Shown one piece after another: positions 34,830 through 45,860 of a DNA stretch of 64,000 nucleotides. This DNA comes from Sepiola atlantica (Eukaryota > Mollusca > Cephalopoda > Sepiida > Sepiolidae): contig OY744519.1 of the NCBI GenBank assembly GCA_963556195.1, positions 105,318,500 to 105,382,499 of the forward strand, written 5' to 3'. How positions within the stretch are numbered: position 1 is the first letter of the stretch; each line of letters opens with the position of its first letter. A program made the translations under genes and the position numbers. The notes under the pieces were generated by a model. That model was not told where the DNA came from. It saw only the letters and a list, made by a program, of their open reading frames with translations, and did no database searches.

Positions 34830-35420
34830 ATTAAAAACTAAGAACATCGAATGAGATATGAGGGGAAAATTGTTATAGTTGGAGAAAACGATTGAGAAAA
34901 AAAAACTAAATCTCTCAACGTTATGGTGGTTTTGAATAATTTACTGATGCTTCGACATTGTTTGTCTACAGAGGCTAGGTCGAGAATTGTTAATAACTAA
35001 CTTATCAATAATATTGAGATGGTAGTTCGACCTAGCACTGTGTAAAACAGAAAACCACTCATCAGAATACTTGTCAGAACAACTATTCGTACCAACCAGG
35101 TGATTACCGATGGCAGATTTATGTGCTTGAAAGTCCCTGGATGATCTCGAAACCTTGTGTAAACGAATATCACGGGTGGTTTTCTGTTTTACACAGTGCT
35201 AGGTCGAACTACCATCTCAATATTATTGAGGCGTTAGTTATTAACAATTCTCGGCCTAGCTTGTGTAGACAAAAGAGTTTGAAGCATCAGTTTGAAATCT
35301 TTAATGATACAAACCCACCATAACGTTCGAAGACTTACGTTTTTTTTATTATCATTTTTTTTCTGAATTGTTTTCTCAAACTATAACAATTTTCCCCTCA
35401 TATCTCATTTGATTTTCTTA

Positions 35421-35429
<9 letters not shown>
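34830..35429. repeat. 600-bp foldback element with about 230-250 bp arms
   Basis: Left arm 34830-35060 and right arm 35174-35429 are inverted copies. Both carry ATTAAAAAC ends, CATATCTCAT, CTATAACAATTTTCCCCTCA, CCACCATAACGTT, GTTAGTTATTAACAATTCTC, CCTAGC and GTTTTACACAGTGCTAGGTC, on opposite strands. The 113-bp loop (35061-35173) is unique. TA tracts flank it on both sides (34612-34674 and 35429-35475). No coding sequence; the ORF at 35123-35323 is arm sequence. Confidence 0.92.

Positions 35430-35475
<46 letters not shown>
35429..35475. repeat. (TA)n microsatellite
   Basis: TA tract abutting the foldback, followed by CATCCACATACAGACTGGTT as beside the TA tract at 19220-19258. Confidence 0.95.
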
Positions 35476-35478
<3 letters not shown>

Positions 35479-35515
35479 CATCCACATACAGACTGGTTCG
35501 CTGTATTATAGGTCT

Positions 35516-36685
35516 TATTACTTCGTAAGGGACTACTGTTCATTTGAGGCCAGATTAAAAGGAGCATCTTAAAGATATAGAATTCCAAAAGGCAAGAGCT
35601 TCAAGGAAAAAAAGCTATTAGAGTAGAATGCTTTCCGGTATATGGGAACCTTTACAGTAAAGGAGTGTGATTTTGTTGCTTGTCGGGTTGGTTACGTGGA
35701 TTTACGTTTAGAAGGCACAAGTGCACAAAGTTTGTTTGAGCACATTTTGTTTAAGTACTTGTAAAACAAGCACAGGGAGTTAACATTGCGGCGAAGGGAC
35801 AAGGGGTTGACTCTGAGAGACAGTGTAGAAACGATTAGATTAGAGACTCATTTTTTAAAATCTGTCTAGGGGGGAAAGACTAGTGGTTGGTTATCCAGCC
35901 TAGATATAGCAACAATACCCCATGCGTTGGCCAATGATGACTTCGGGAAAATTTAGGATACTGGCAGGTGTAAGAAGTTTTCTAGCCTTGTACGGAGGTG
36001 GTGGCGTTTTTTGCAGCAGTATCTTTTATGTATTTATTCTATTAAAATACTCATTTTAAATTCTAAAATTCCAATTCTTAGTATAAAACTGGGATAAATT
36101 TTTAGATATCGAGCCATATTTCTGGCAACTGCAGATTAAAAAAGAACTATTAACACATTTTGTTTTAATAGAGCAATATATTTGGGAACAAGTTGCTACA
36201 TCAGATTAAAAACAGCAAAAGCGGAGAAACATTTAAGATAGGATTATATGAATTCAGAAATAAGTATGAAAAATCAATCCATAAGGATTTTTCTCCGAAA
36301 CTAAGAGATGAAATATTTAACAGAATATTGATATTGTCTAAATATTGGAGATAGCAATAAATAAATGCTAAACAACTGTTGCTATAACGCAAAATTATCT
36401 GCAACGGTTATCAAACGAGGTGAAGAGTGCTAGACATCTATGGAAACTTATTGTCACTCAGTTCCATAGAACACCACTAGTTATTGTCAGTGAGCGATCA
36501 TTGATAATGACTTGTGCGACACCTCCGGGTTAGTAAACTAATAAGCCTTTACTAATGGCGATTTGGTATATGTCTGTCTAATGTCGAAACTATACTATTA
36601 CAACCATTAATATTATATTATTAGACTATCCTGTATAGTTAAATGCAGTTTATTAAACTATTTCAGACTAATGCACCAACTTTCA
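35516..36685. other. Unrecognised DNA
   Basis: No recognisable gene, element or repeat partner. Confidence 0.4.
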
Positions 36686-36689
36686 ATGC

Positions 36690-36950
36690 CCAATCTAGGG
36701 GGTGTAGTGTCGTATTTGTTCTGTTGGCATGAAACGATTCTCCTAAGCATTACCTCCTCTATTAGGGGGGGGGATAGGTTACTATCTGTTCTATTGTCAT
36801 GAGCCCATTCTATCAGCGCTTACACCCTCCCTTGAGGTAAGTATGTTCGATTATCATTATATCATCATCCCAGGAATTACCTCAACCTTAAGGGGGGGTG
36901 TAGATTATGATCGTGCGTCATGATACCATTCTCCGAAGCAAGCAGAGATG
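36690..36950 (+). repeat. Minisatellite array, same family as 11291-11935
   Basis: About four units of GTAGTNTCGTATTTGTTCTG, TTGNCATGANNCCATTCTCC, TAAGCATTACCTCCTCTATT, with variable G runs (up to 9). Confidence 0.8.
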
Positions 36951-37400
36951 GGGCATATATTTGCTCGTAATAATAATGAAGGTAGCATAAATACTATATA
37001 TTTTTTTCCATAAGAATCAGTCGTCAACTCACGTCGAGTCAGAACTAGACTTCTGCGACAAAGGCCACTGTGTGTATGTTTGTTTTGGTTTTGTACACGC
37101 CCACGAAAGATTGTGTGATATTATGTATCGCTAAAGTCAAAATAAATATCATTTATAATAAGTGAACGAATCGATAGACTGAACTAGGACAAAGAAAGCT
37201 GGCAGATGTGAATAGCGTAGAATAACAGAAGTGTAAGATGTTTATACAGTGTCGTCTCCACTGGAATCAATCATGGCCGCTCCACCCTCGCAGACGATAG
37301 TACACTGACAGACTGTAATGCCCAGTCGGCTTGAGTAATCATACGGAAAGACAAAGGTTGCTGGCTCGGATGTCGCGTTTGACAAACTATTATTTCATTT
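36951..37400. other. Unrecognised DNA
   Basis: GGAATCAATCATGGCCGCT (near 37262) weakly resembles 47058-47090, which hints at another dispersed repeat. Confidence 0.35.
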
Positions 37401-37401
37401 C

Positions 37402-37404
<3 letters not shown>

Positions 37405-37450
<46 letters not shown>

Positions 37451-37623
37451 GTATATATTTTAACATTTATAGATAGATAAAATAGTTATCCACAGACACT
37501 TGTTTCGCCGTTTCGTAGGCTGTGCTAAGTGCGCTAACCATTACGCTAAGAAACCCGCCTGAAATTACGTGACAATTTATCGTTTACTTTTTGTTGTTAT
37601 TGTTTTTAACGATAATTTACTAA

Positions 37624-37706
<83 letters not shown>

Positions 37707-37728
37707 TAAAGGTATGGTATGCATATAC

Positions 37729-37786
<58 letters not shown>

Positions 37787-37964
37787 ATAAGCTAAAATGG
37801 AAAAGATTTAGTGCTAAAACTCAAAAAATTATCTCAACGTTTCGCACAACTGTTGCTTATGATTTTTCAAGAGTGAAGCTGAACAGTGGCAATAGACGAG
37901 AAGCCCTGTAATTTGGTAATATGGTAATATGTGTATGATTAATTTAAATATTTGTAGGGTGAGA

Positions 37965-38009
<45 letters not shown>
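37405..38009. repeat. Four (TA)n tracts within 600 bp
   Basis: Tracts lie at about 37405-37446, 37626-37701, 37733-37780 and 37967-38009. The bases between are AT-rich with no gene. Confidence 0.9.
37500..37562 (-). repeat. Possible tRNA-derived SINE head
   Basis: The minus strand reads GGGTTTCTTAGCGTAATGGT then TAGCGCACTTAGC. This resembles a Pol III A box (TAGCGTAATGG) and D-arm of a tRNA-derived SINE. A matching B box is not seen, and a TA tract lies just downstream. Confidence 0.4.
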
Positions 38010-38013
<4 letters not shown>

Positions 38014-38029
38014 CTTCTACATTTTGTTA

Positions 38030-38240
38030 TTGAGAAAGTGGTTATTTGGTCAGAACAACTGGGGAGCGATGAGTTTTATAACTGTTCTGTTTTTAAATCT
38101 CTGAGTTACATGGTAAATAGCTGATGATATCTCTTTTAACAGTACACAATTTAAGGTAGGACCCCTGTTTTTGTTACACTCTTTTATATCCATTAATCCC
38201 CTTTTGTATTTGTAAATTTTTCAGCGGTAAGTCAACTTAT
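38030..38240 (+). repeat. Dispersed repeat after (TA)n, partner at 60105-60310
   Basis: Shares with 60105-60310 TTTTATAACTGTTCTGTTTT, AAATC, GTTACATG, AACAGCTGAT-like sequence, CACAATTTAAG, CCCCTGTTT, CCTTTTGTATTTGTAAATTT and TTCAGCGG. In both places the repeat begins within 100 bp of a TA tract. Confidence 0.85.
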
Positions 38241-38807
38241 GCAAGTGCAAAATATTTTTCCTATTTTTTCAGATATTTCTTAGGGGTGAATATTTGGAGG
38301 ATTTTCCGGGTTTGAAGTCGGTATTTTGTTGGGCAATTATGGGGTTATCTATTGGGCAGAGGGGGTTATTATTAATAGTCTTTTATGTACATCGTTAAGT
38401 TTAGTTAATAGGAGTGCTTGTCCCCTGTGGATGTATCCTTTAAAGATTTTGTCTCTATATTTTTCAGTTTTAAATCTTAACTTTTACATCCCCCCTTTTT
38501 TCGAACTTTATAACATGTTTCAGTCCTGCATTTTTCTCCCCAACAGAAATTTTAAACAAATATACATAACAATCTAAAGCAAATAACGTATCGAAACGAG
38601 AGTGATACGTGAATTCACATTTCTGTAACAGGTGACAACATAAGCTGAAGAGAGCCGGATGGTTAAGTCCTTCTGAGTTTGAAACCGACGATACTGATGT
38701 TGTGCTAATTTTCTGTACAAAAAAATAGATGAATATTACGCTCTTAATTTTGATTCTTAATTAATCAACGGCTCGACAGGGTGTTTCTTACTATCTCACA
38801 AAATAAC

Positions 38808-38810
<3 letters not shown>
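38241..38810. other. Probable continuation of the dispersed repeat
   Basis: T-rich sequence without motifs. ORF 38326-38577 has no recognisable domain. GAGCCGGATGGTTAAG at about 38651 is weakly tRNA-like. Confidence 0.35.

Positions 38811-38811
<1 letters not shown>

Positions 38812-38852
<41 letters not shown>
38812..38852. repeat. (TA)n microsatellite
   Basis: About 20 TA units, 150 bp from the hammerhead-like motif at 39007. Confidence 0.95.
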
Positions 38853-38855
<3 letters not shown>

Positions 38856-39006
38856 TATGTGAATGTATATAAACAAATAATGTGAAAAAAAGTTTATATT
38901 GTATTATAACTTATAACTATTTATTTATTTTTTTATATATTTTGACGTGTAGGAATATGAATTGTTCTGTAAAGAGAAATAGGTTTTTCTTGTTGATGAT
39001 AAGGAG

Positions 39007-39047
39007 AACAAAATTTTCGACTGATCCCTTCAGTCTTCGTCAGTGTT
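39007..39047 (-). ncRNA. Hammerhead ribozyme-like motif
   Basis: Minus strand, 5' to 3': stem I AACA; core CUGACGA (39043-39037); stem II GACUG/CAGUC around AAGGGAU; core GAAA (39018-39015); AUUU; then UGUU closing stem I. Both core strands fit CUGANGA/GAAA. Deviations: one extra A before stem II and a very short A/U stem III. No protein is encoded here. Confidence 0.5.
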
Positions 39048-39166
39048 TGGGGTTTGCGTGTGTACGGTGGGAGGTTTCCCCAGACAATGAGGGGGAAATA
39101 GTAGAAAAATCATAAATTAAATATAAGTATAAATGAGCACACGCATGTACATGTACATTGATATAT

Positions 39167-39610
39167 ACACACACACATACACCGACATATGCCCATGCGT
39201 GCAAGCATACACACATATATACATACACCCATTCAAAAATACCTTTTTTCTTTCTCTCTTTCTTTCTCTCTTACTGCTCGACACACACACACACACACAT
39301 ACAAACACACACACACCGGCCCGTGCCTATGCGAGCAAGCATACACATCTCTTAGCGTTGTAGTCGACTTAATTGTTTTAAATTACTGCTACTGCGTTCA
39401 ATTTAACCGCTAATTGAACTATTTACTCGCTTTTTTCTTTCGCTCTTTCTTTCTCTCTTTCTTTCTCTCTTACTGCTCGATACACACACACACACACACA
39501 CACACATACAAACACACACGCACACCCGCCCGTGTCTATGCGAGCAAGCATAATTGAATTATTTACTCGCTTTTTTCTTTCGCTCTTTCTTTCTTTCTCT
39601 CTTCGTATCA
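39167..39610. repeat. Tandem CA- and CT-rich microsatellite block
   Basis: A compound unit of CTTTTTTCTTTC(G/T)CTCTTTC, CTTACTGCTCGA, (CA)n, then CCCGTG and TATGCGAGCAAGCAT recurs at about 39240-39340 and 39430-39550, with a third partial start at 39567. Confidence 0.85.
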
Positions 39611-40453
39611 GCGGTCATTTATTTTAAATTTTTATTCTCTAAAAAAAACGTTTTTTTTACTTTCTATTTATTAAAATTTGCGTCTAATAATAATAAAAAG
39701 AATATATATATATATAAAATAATATATATAAGAATATATGAAAAATATATATGAAAATTCAAATAAATATAATACTAATGAAAATAATAAATTAATATAA
39801 ATAATATAACTAATATAAATAAATAAGTCAGTAGATAAATGATAAGTACTTAAATATATAAATAAATAAATATGATAAATATTAGATAATAAAACTTACA
39901 TACATACAACGAAATAAATAGATGTAATAAAAAATGTTAAAAGTTAAAATCCCACCGTGACACACGCAAAACTTTGCCCGTTGGAAAATGGCATAGGTTA
40001 GTAATCCTGTTTGTGGACAGGGTAGTTATATATATATATATATATATATAAGAGAGAGAGAGAAACAGAGAGAGTGGGAGTAAGAGAGGGAGAGAGGGGA
40101 GTATTAGAAGGATATTACAATACAATAAATAGAAATATGTAGGCGTTGAGAAGTAAGACAAAAAGAAATGTTTTTTTTTATTTTTAAATTTTTAAAAGGT
40201 AAATCTTACTTGATTAGTCAAGACTTATACGCAGTGATTTAATGTGTGTGACCGTGTTCCATGATATATTTCGAGGAAAGACCTCTTTATCAAATCTTAG
40301 GTGTTTCAAATCTATCAAATCTGTGCGGATTGGTAATATTATTATATGCTTACACCGCAGCAAATGAAATAAAACTAAAACTATTTTTTTTCAAAATGTA
40401 TTTATTTGATTTAAGTAATAAAATGGTTATTGTTATATTTGTTTAAATTAAAT

Positions 40454-40489
<36 letters not shown>

Positions 40490-40985
40490 TATAGATATAT
40501 ATATATATAACAAGTTTTACTAGAAGAGATAATAGCTAAGAGTGTTATTCGATTAATTTATTTTATATTATTTATTTAATATTTATTTTATTTATTTAAT
40601 TATATACTATTATGATTTCATTTTATTCTAACAGTATTTATTTATTTTCTAATAATTTTTTAATTTTAATTTTTATTTTCGAATTAACGGGTGAATATGT
40701 TTTGATTGATACTACGGCCAGATTGTTTGCATGTCGCAACAAATAAAATAAACAAAATACATTCTTTCAAATGATGAAATGGTTCTTGTATTTATTTGTA
40801 AATGTTATCATCTACTTATTTTTAAGTTATTTAATGTGTTATTGTGATTTTAGTAAATTGTAATTATTAACATTAAATAATTAATTTGTAAGCGATTTTT
40901 TTAAATTCCAAGAAAAAGAGAAAACTTTCATAACAATTGTATGAGTTATCTCCCTCATAAAAATGTGCATATATATGTATATATT
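39611..40985. other. Very AT-rich low-complexity DNA
   Basis: Short (TA)n tracts at 40025-40050 (followed by GA repeats) and 40459-40510. No coding signal. Confidence 0.6.
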
Positions 40986-40987
40986 AA

Positions 40988-40990
<3 letters not shown>

Positions 40991-41055
<65 letters not shown>

Positions 41056-41118
41056 ATTATGTGTGCAAGTAAATATTATTTTATTTTAATTTTAATATTA
41101 TTAATATTATTATTATTA

Positions 41119-41190
<72 letters not shown>

Positions 41191-41192
41191 TA
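40991..41192. repeat. (TA)n then (ATT)n microsatellites
   Basis: About 30 TA units (40991-41052), then TTA/ATT repeats from about 41097 to 41192. The poly-Ile frame here is an artefact. Confidence 0.95.
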
Positions 41193-42595
41193 GATCTATT
41201 CTTCTATATAATCAGTGAGAGGGTATAATTTAATATAATGTTATTCACATACATTTTATGTGAAAATAAATGTGTTCCTATTGTTTCTTTTTCTTCTTCT
41301 TATCATTATTATTATAATTATTTATTATTATTATTATTTTAACTTATTTTAACTTATTTTCTAATATAATGCAGGAGAGGGTTTAATTTAATATGATGTT
41401 ATTTGGGTTAAGACGATGTGTCTTTTGTTCATTTTTATAATTCTTGTAAATAGTTAAATGGTTCTTGCTAATTTATTTAAACCTGTTAAATCTATTTCAT
41501 TACATTTACATATTTTTCTAATGCATTAGTGTTGTTTTAATCACTTGTTATCAAAATCTAACATCTAACTGGTAAGGTTTTTTGTTTTTTCCCTTTTTCC
41601 AATCAAACATTACATTTTAAAGTGCCGATAAAATCACTTGAAACTTTTTATAGTGACTTATAACCCTTAAATAAGTGTGTAATTCTAACAATATACATAT
41701 TTACAAAGATACACAAAACTATACATACACACACATGTACATGTGTATACATATATCCTTTCAATTGTTGGAAGGAAATAGGGAATCTATATGCTAACTT
41801 TGTTATTCTATTCTATTTTTATGATATATATATATTTTTTTCTAACTTATTTTATTTATTTATTTATTTGTTCATTTATTTTATTTTATTTTTAAAGACC
41901 CTTCCTTTTAATTAATTTGGGGGATATTTTAATATTATTTCATGGTAGCAGAGAGTGAATGTGTATCTATATACTAAGTGCGTTATTCTATTAATATAAG
42001 CATGTTGCTTTTATTAATTTTACTGTTATTTTATATATTTTTACATAATTTATCTGTTTGAACGGCAATGCTACATTATTGCATGTAGCCTAAATCTCAA
42101 TATTGCTTACAGTGTGTATATTAATTTCGTGGTTATTATTTTTACAGTTATTGTTATTTACTTTTAATAAATTCTTTAATATTTTGTTTTTTGGGGGAGG
42201 GGGTAATTGTAAATCCATATACTTAGTGTGTTGTTCTATTGATGATTATTTTATTTATATCTTTTAAACTAATTCAACTTTACTTATAAATGTATTAGTG
42301 CAATGTGTGTGGTATAATGTTAAATATGATATATACTATATTATAAATGACGAACCAAGTTGAAGCCTGCTATTAATTTTATTGAGTAACGTAGAGATGA
42401 ATATAGTTTCATTAATGCGAAGATTACCAATGTTCCTCTCCGTGGCCAAAATGTTAACTTTGGTAAGTCTGTTATATATAATTACAAATATATGCTCCAT
42501 CCGCTCGCATATTTTTGCGAGGTCGGGAGCATGATATCATTATGAACAAACTGCATACATTAACGAAGAAGAGATAATAACTGGGAGGATTATAT
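41193..42595. other. AT-rich DNA, nothing recognised
   Basis: Trinucleotide-rich and T-rich, without ORFs or repeat partners. Confidence 0.5.
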
Positions 42596-42599
42596 ACAT

Positions 42600-42960
42600 A
42601 ACGAACGGACCCCCCCCCCCAAAAAAAAAGTTACGGCTTGGGAGGATGATATCATGAAACAGAATAGATAGAAAACTACTCCGACGCCCTTAAAAAAGGA
42701 GAAAGTCATCCTGGGACGATGATATGTAGAGGAACGAACATATATTATACCTCCCCACCCCGAAAAAAAACAATAAGTAATTCTCTGGGTTTATGACGAA
42801 TGGGAATATACTACACAAACCCCCAAAGGAGAAGGTAAAGTGTCGGAGTATCCCCCCCCACACACCAAAAAAGGATGTGATTATGAGGATAGAGGAAGTA
42901 TTACCTAGGAGTATCATTCCATAGAAGGAGAAAGTAATGCCTGTGAGTATGTGATAGCAA
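42600..42960 (-). repeat. Minisatellite array, reverse orientation
   Basis: About five units match the reverse complement of the arrays at 11291 and 36690 (GGAGGATGATATCATGAAAC, AGAATAGATAGAAAACTACT, C-runs, AAAGGAGAAAGT). The 113-codon minus-strand frame here is a read-through of the repeat. Confidence 0.8.
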
Positions 42961-43002
42961 GTGTTATTGTACACGTAAGATGCTGAAATATAAAGTGAGC
43001 TT

Positions 43003-43163
43003 AAAAATATAGTCGCCATCTTTATAAACAAAGATGCAAGCTAAGGAAAAGCCATAACTTCCTTTAATTTTTAAAACTAAAAATAACATGTTTTGAACCG
43101 TGTGTAATTATTCTTCCTTAGCTAGCCTCTTACTTGACTTCTTTAGACGGCGACTATATTTTT
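43003..43163. mobile_element. 161-bp MITE-like element
   Basis: Terminal inverted repeats AAAAATATAGTCGCCATCT (43003-43021) and the complement at 43145-43163 differ at one of 19 positions. A second inverted block AGCTAAGGA/TCCTTAGCT lies inside. No ORF. I did not see a clear target duplication, so the family is unknown. Confidence 0.65.
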
Positions 43164-44235
43164 CCGTCTTAATTTTATTTTGGCGTTTAGGTGTACGATG
43201 AAAATTGATATAACTTAAGGTTTTAAGATTTTCTTTTGTTTTTTTTACTAACACATGGTTTACGTAAAAAATATATATATGTTCATTATGAATAATGCCG
43301 AAACTTATTTCACTTTAAATAATTTACGTGACTGAAATAAGACAATTTGATTAAATAAATTTGTGCTTTAAAACATATTTTCTAATAAGATTAAAAAAAA
43401 ACCCAAAGCGTTTTAATTTTAAAAAAATCAAAGTAAATATATCATTTTTGAACGACTTGTACGATGAATCTCAATAAAATGTGTTGTTTACATGTTATTA
43501 ATCAAATAACGCGCCCATGTCTTGTGTCCATCTCTCTTTTTTCTCTCTTTCTCTTTCTCTCTCTTTCTTTCTTTTTCTCTATTTATTTTTTTTCTCTCTC
43601 TCTCTTTCTCTCTCGCTCTCTTTCTTGAAATAGAACTTTCTGTACGTTCGAAATATAGCGTTATATTTCATAATCAGAGGGAGGGTAACAAAATGTTGGA
43701 GTGGACGCGGGCTGTTCCATCCCATTCCATTCAAATCCAATTTAATTACGTAACTCAATTATATAGATAAAAAAACAATGTCTTTAGATTTTTCTGTTTA
43801 TAATCTTAATTAAGATTATTATCGAAGAAAATATTTTAAATACATCTTGAAATCTAAACAAAAATATCATAGGTGTATATTTGCGAATAGTATTTTATTT
43901 GTAGCTTTAAAACAGATTAATTATGTAAATTTGAAAGACGCGTGATGTTTGGGGAAGTTTTGGAAAGGGTATATATAGAAGCTGATAAGTAGATATAAAA
44001 AGAGAGCGATCAAAACTAATAATATAGTTTCGGTTTCAGACACAAAGATACATTATCTCCATTCGTTGAATAGGACAGCCCTGAATGATATACGCCTAGT
44101 ACAACTAATTAATTAATGAGTGTAAGCTGATTTAATGTTCATATAAATTCTATTTAATAAGCCATACTTTGTATTAACACTTAAGAATATATTTGTTTGA
44201 ATTCATTTTTTGAACATCTATGCAGTTCATTAATT
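43164..44235. other. AT-rich DNA with CT-rich tract at 43525-43625
   Basis: No gene was recognised. The CT tract produces a Ser/Phe/Leu-rich ORF that is low complexity. Confidence 0.5.
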
Positions 44236-44237
44236 AA

Positions 44238-44238
<1 letters not shown>

Positions 44239-44280
<42 letters not shown>
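44239..44280. repeat. (TA)n microsatellite
   Basis: TA tract directly before the hammerhead-like motif at 44306. Confidence 0.95.
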
Positions 44281-44285
<5 letters not shown>

Positions 44286-44305
44286 CATATTGAATTATAA
44301 TTTTA

Positions 44306-44351
44306 CCTACATATTACGTTGTTTCGAGCTTTTGGCCTTCATCAGAGTAGG
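44306..44351 (-). ncRNA. Hammerhead ribozyme-like motif
   Basis: Minus strand, 5' to 3': CCUAC (stem I), U, core CUGAUGA (44345-44339), stem II AGGCCAAAAGCUC (only a G-U, G-C, C-G helix), core GAAA (44325-44322), CAACGUA (minimal stem III and GUA cleavage site), AUAU, then GUAGG closing stem I. The core is a perfect consensus. Stem II is weak. The sequence after it, GTAGGTAAAAT, recurs at 19081 and 34255. Confidence 0.5.
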
Positions 44352-44756
44352 AAAGTGACAATTGTAGGTTGTCACGAAGCACGAACCTTGTTCACAGAGT
44401 CATTTTTGACTCTGTACACTTTCGTCTTATCTTCTCAATCTTATGAAATTGCCATGTTATACGGAGAAATTAAGCTACATGTATGCTTATTGCGGCGTGC
44501 GGTAAAAATCAAGACAATCTTACAGAACACAACGAATGAATCCGAGCCTCGCTTTGAAGCTTAATTGAATCTCTATTTTTAATGTCTACAAACGATGCTC
44601 AAGTTTGATTTTCTTAAAAGTTCTTTTCATAATAATATTTAAAAAATAAATATTAAATTATATTTTTACAATTTATACACACCCACACACACAAATCTAT
44701 TTCAACTTTGATTGCTCAATGTAAGGTGTACTCGGTAAAACCATGTTTATTATTCT

Positions 44757-44805
44757 TTCCTTAAGCCAAGACTTTTCAAAGATTAAAATCTTATCATCAG
44801 ATGAA
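44757..44805 (-). ncRNA. Hammerhead-like motif, left copy
   Basis: Minus strand: UUCAU (stem I), CUGAUGA (44800-44794), UAAGAU-UUUA-AUCUUU (stem II, 5 pairs after a U-U closing mismatch), GAAA (44777-44774), stem III AAGU/GGCUU-type pairing, UUA cleavage site, then AGGAA. Stem I has one A-G mismatch. Confidence 0.5.
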
Positions 44806-45349
44806 TTACATAGATGGAAAAGTTGTCAGTGGAAAAGCCAAAATTCAAAATTTGAAAAAAATATTAAGTAATAGAGAGTGAGAGTGTGCGTGTAAAAAAT
44901 ATGGGGTCTGTCCAGCTGGTAAATGTCCGTTGATAAGGTGTCCGGTGAAAGGAGATTTAAAGATGGAAAAGAAGGGTTTTAGTGAAGGCAGCGTTAAATG
45001 TAAAAAAATAGAAGTACATCTAATAGATGTTTAGTTCAATCGTAGGTGGAACGCACTTATTCGGAAGTAATTTTGAGAATTCGAGACATTTTAAAATACT
45101 TTCGTGGACCGAGAATGAGAGTAGTTTTTCAGAAGTTGAAATTGAACTGTGTATATTAAACACAGGCAGCCGGGAAGAAAGTACACCTGGCATTGAACAA
45201 TCGAAGTTGAAATAAATTTGTCATTCGTACATATTTATCCCTCTTCTTTCATTTATCTTTATAATTGCTCTATCTCATATTTGAGCTTAAACCATTTCAC
45301 TATAGGTTCTATCTACTAAAAGTATACTTTTAGTTTCATATTTTATTTC

Positions 45350-45410
<61 letters not shown>

Positions 45411-45812
45411 AAGTGGTGTACTAAAAGCGAACTTTTAGGAAAGGTAAAACCTATTGTGAAGAGTATACAGCTCAATATCCAGGATAGCCTGGCTGAGCCT
45501 GCCTGCCTGCATCCACGAACGTACCTCTTATTGGACCTTTTACCCTTTGGATTTTCTATTTTCGCCGCACCTGAAGTTGTGGCTTCTTGGAATTAAACTT
45601 TGAATCCTCTCTCACAACCTTTCGGACTTTTTAACGACCTATCTATCTACATCTCATTCTCTCCGCTGGACTTTTCGACACCGGACTTTTTAGCAATCGG
45701 ATATTTGCTTGCATTCGGGCAGAATTTTGCCCTGTGTTTCTTTCCCTACAACTTTTATTTTATTTTTTCAAATTTTAAATCTTGGCCTTTGCCAACTTAT
45801 CTATCCCAGCGA

Positions 45813-45860
45813 TTCCTCTGATGATAAGATTTTGATCTTTGAAAAGCCTGGCTTAAGGAA
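45813..45860 (+). ncRNA. Hammerhead ribozyme candidate, best copy
   Basis: UUCCU (45813-45817) pairs perfectly with AGGAA (45856-45860) as stem I. Core CUGAUGA is at 45818-45824. Stem II has five pairs (AAGAU/AUCUU, loop UUUG) after a U-U mismatch. Core GAAA is at 45841-45844. Stem III AAGC/GCUU has loop CUG. The predicted cleavage site is after UUA at 45855. All conserved core bases of a type I hammerhead are present; the U-U at the stem II base is the only weakness. Confidence 0.65.

Noticed and set aside
38648..38690. tRNA-like GAGCCGGATGGTTAAG...GAGTTTGAAACC
   Set aside because: No acceptor stem or cloverleaf could be built; too short to call a SINE.
42690..43031. 113-codon minus-strand frame that looks membrane-like
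   Set aside because: It runs through the degenerate minisatellite; hydrophobicity follows from its composition.
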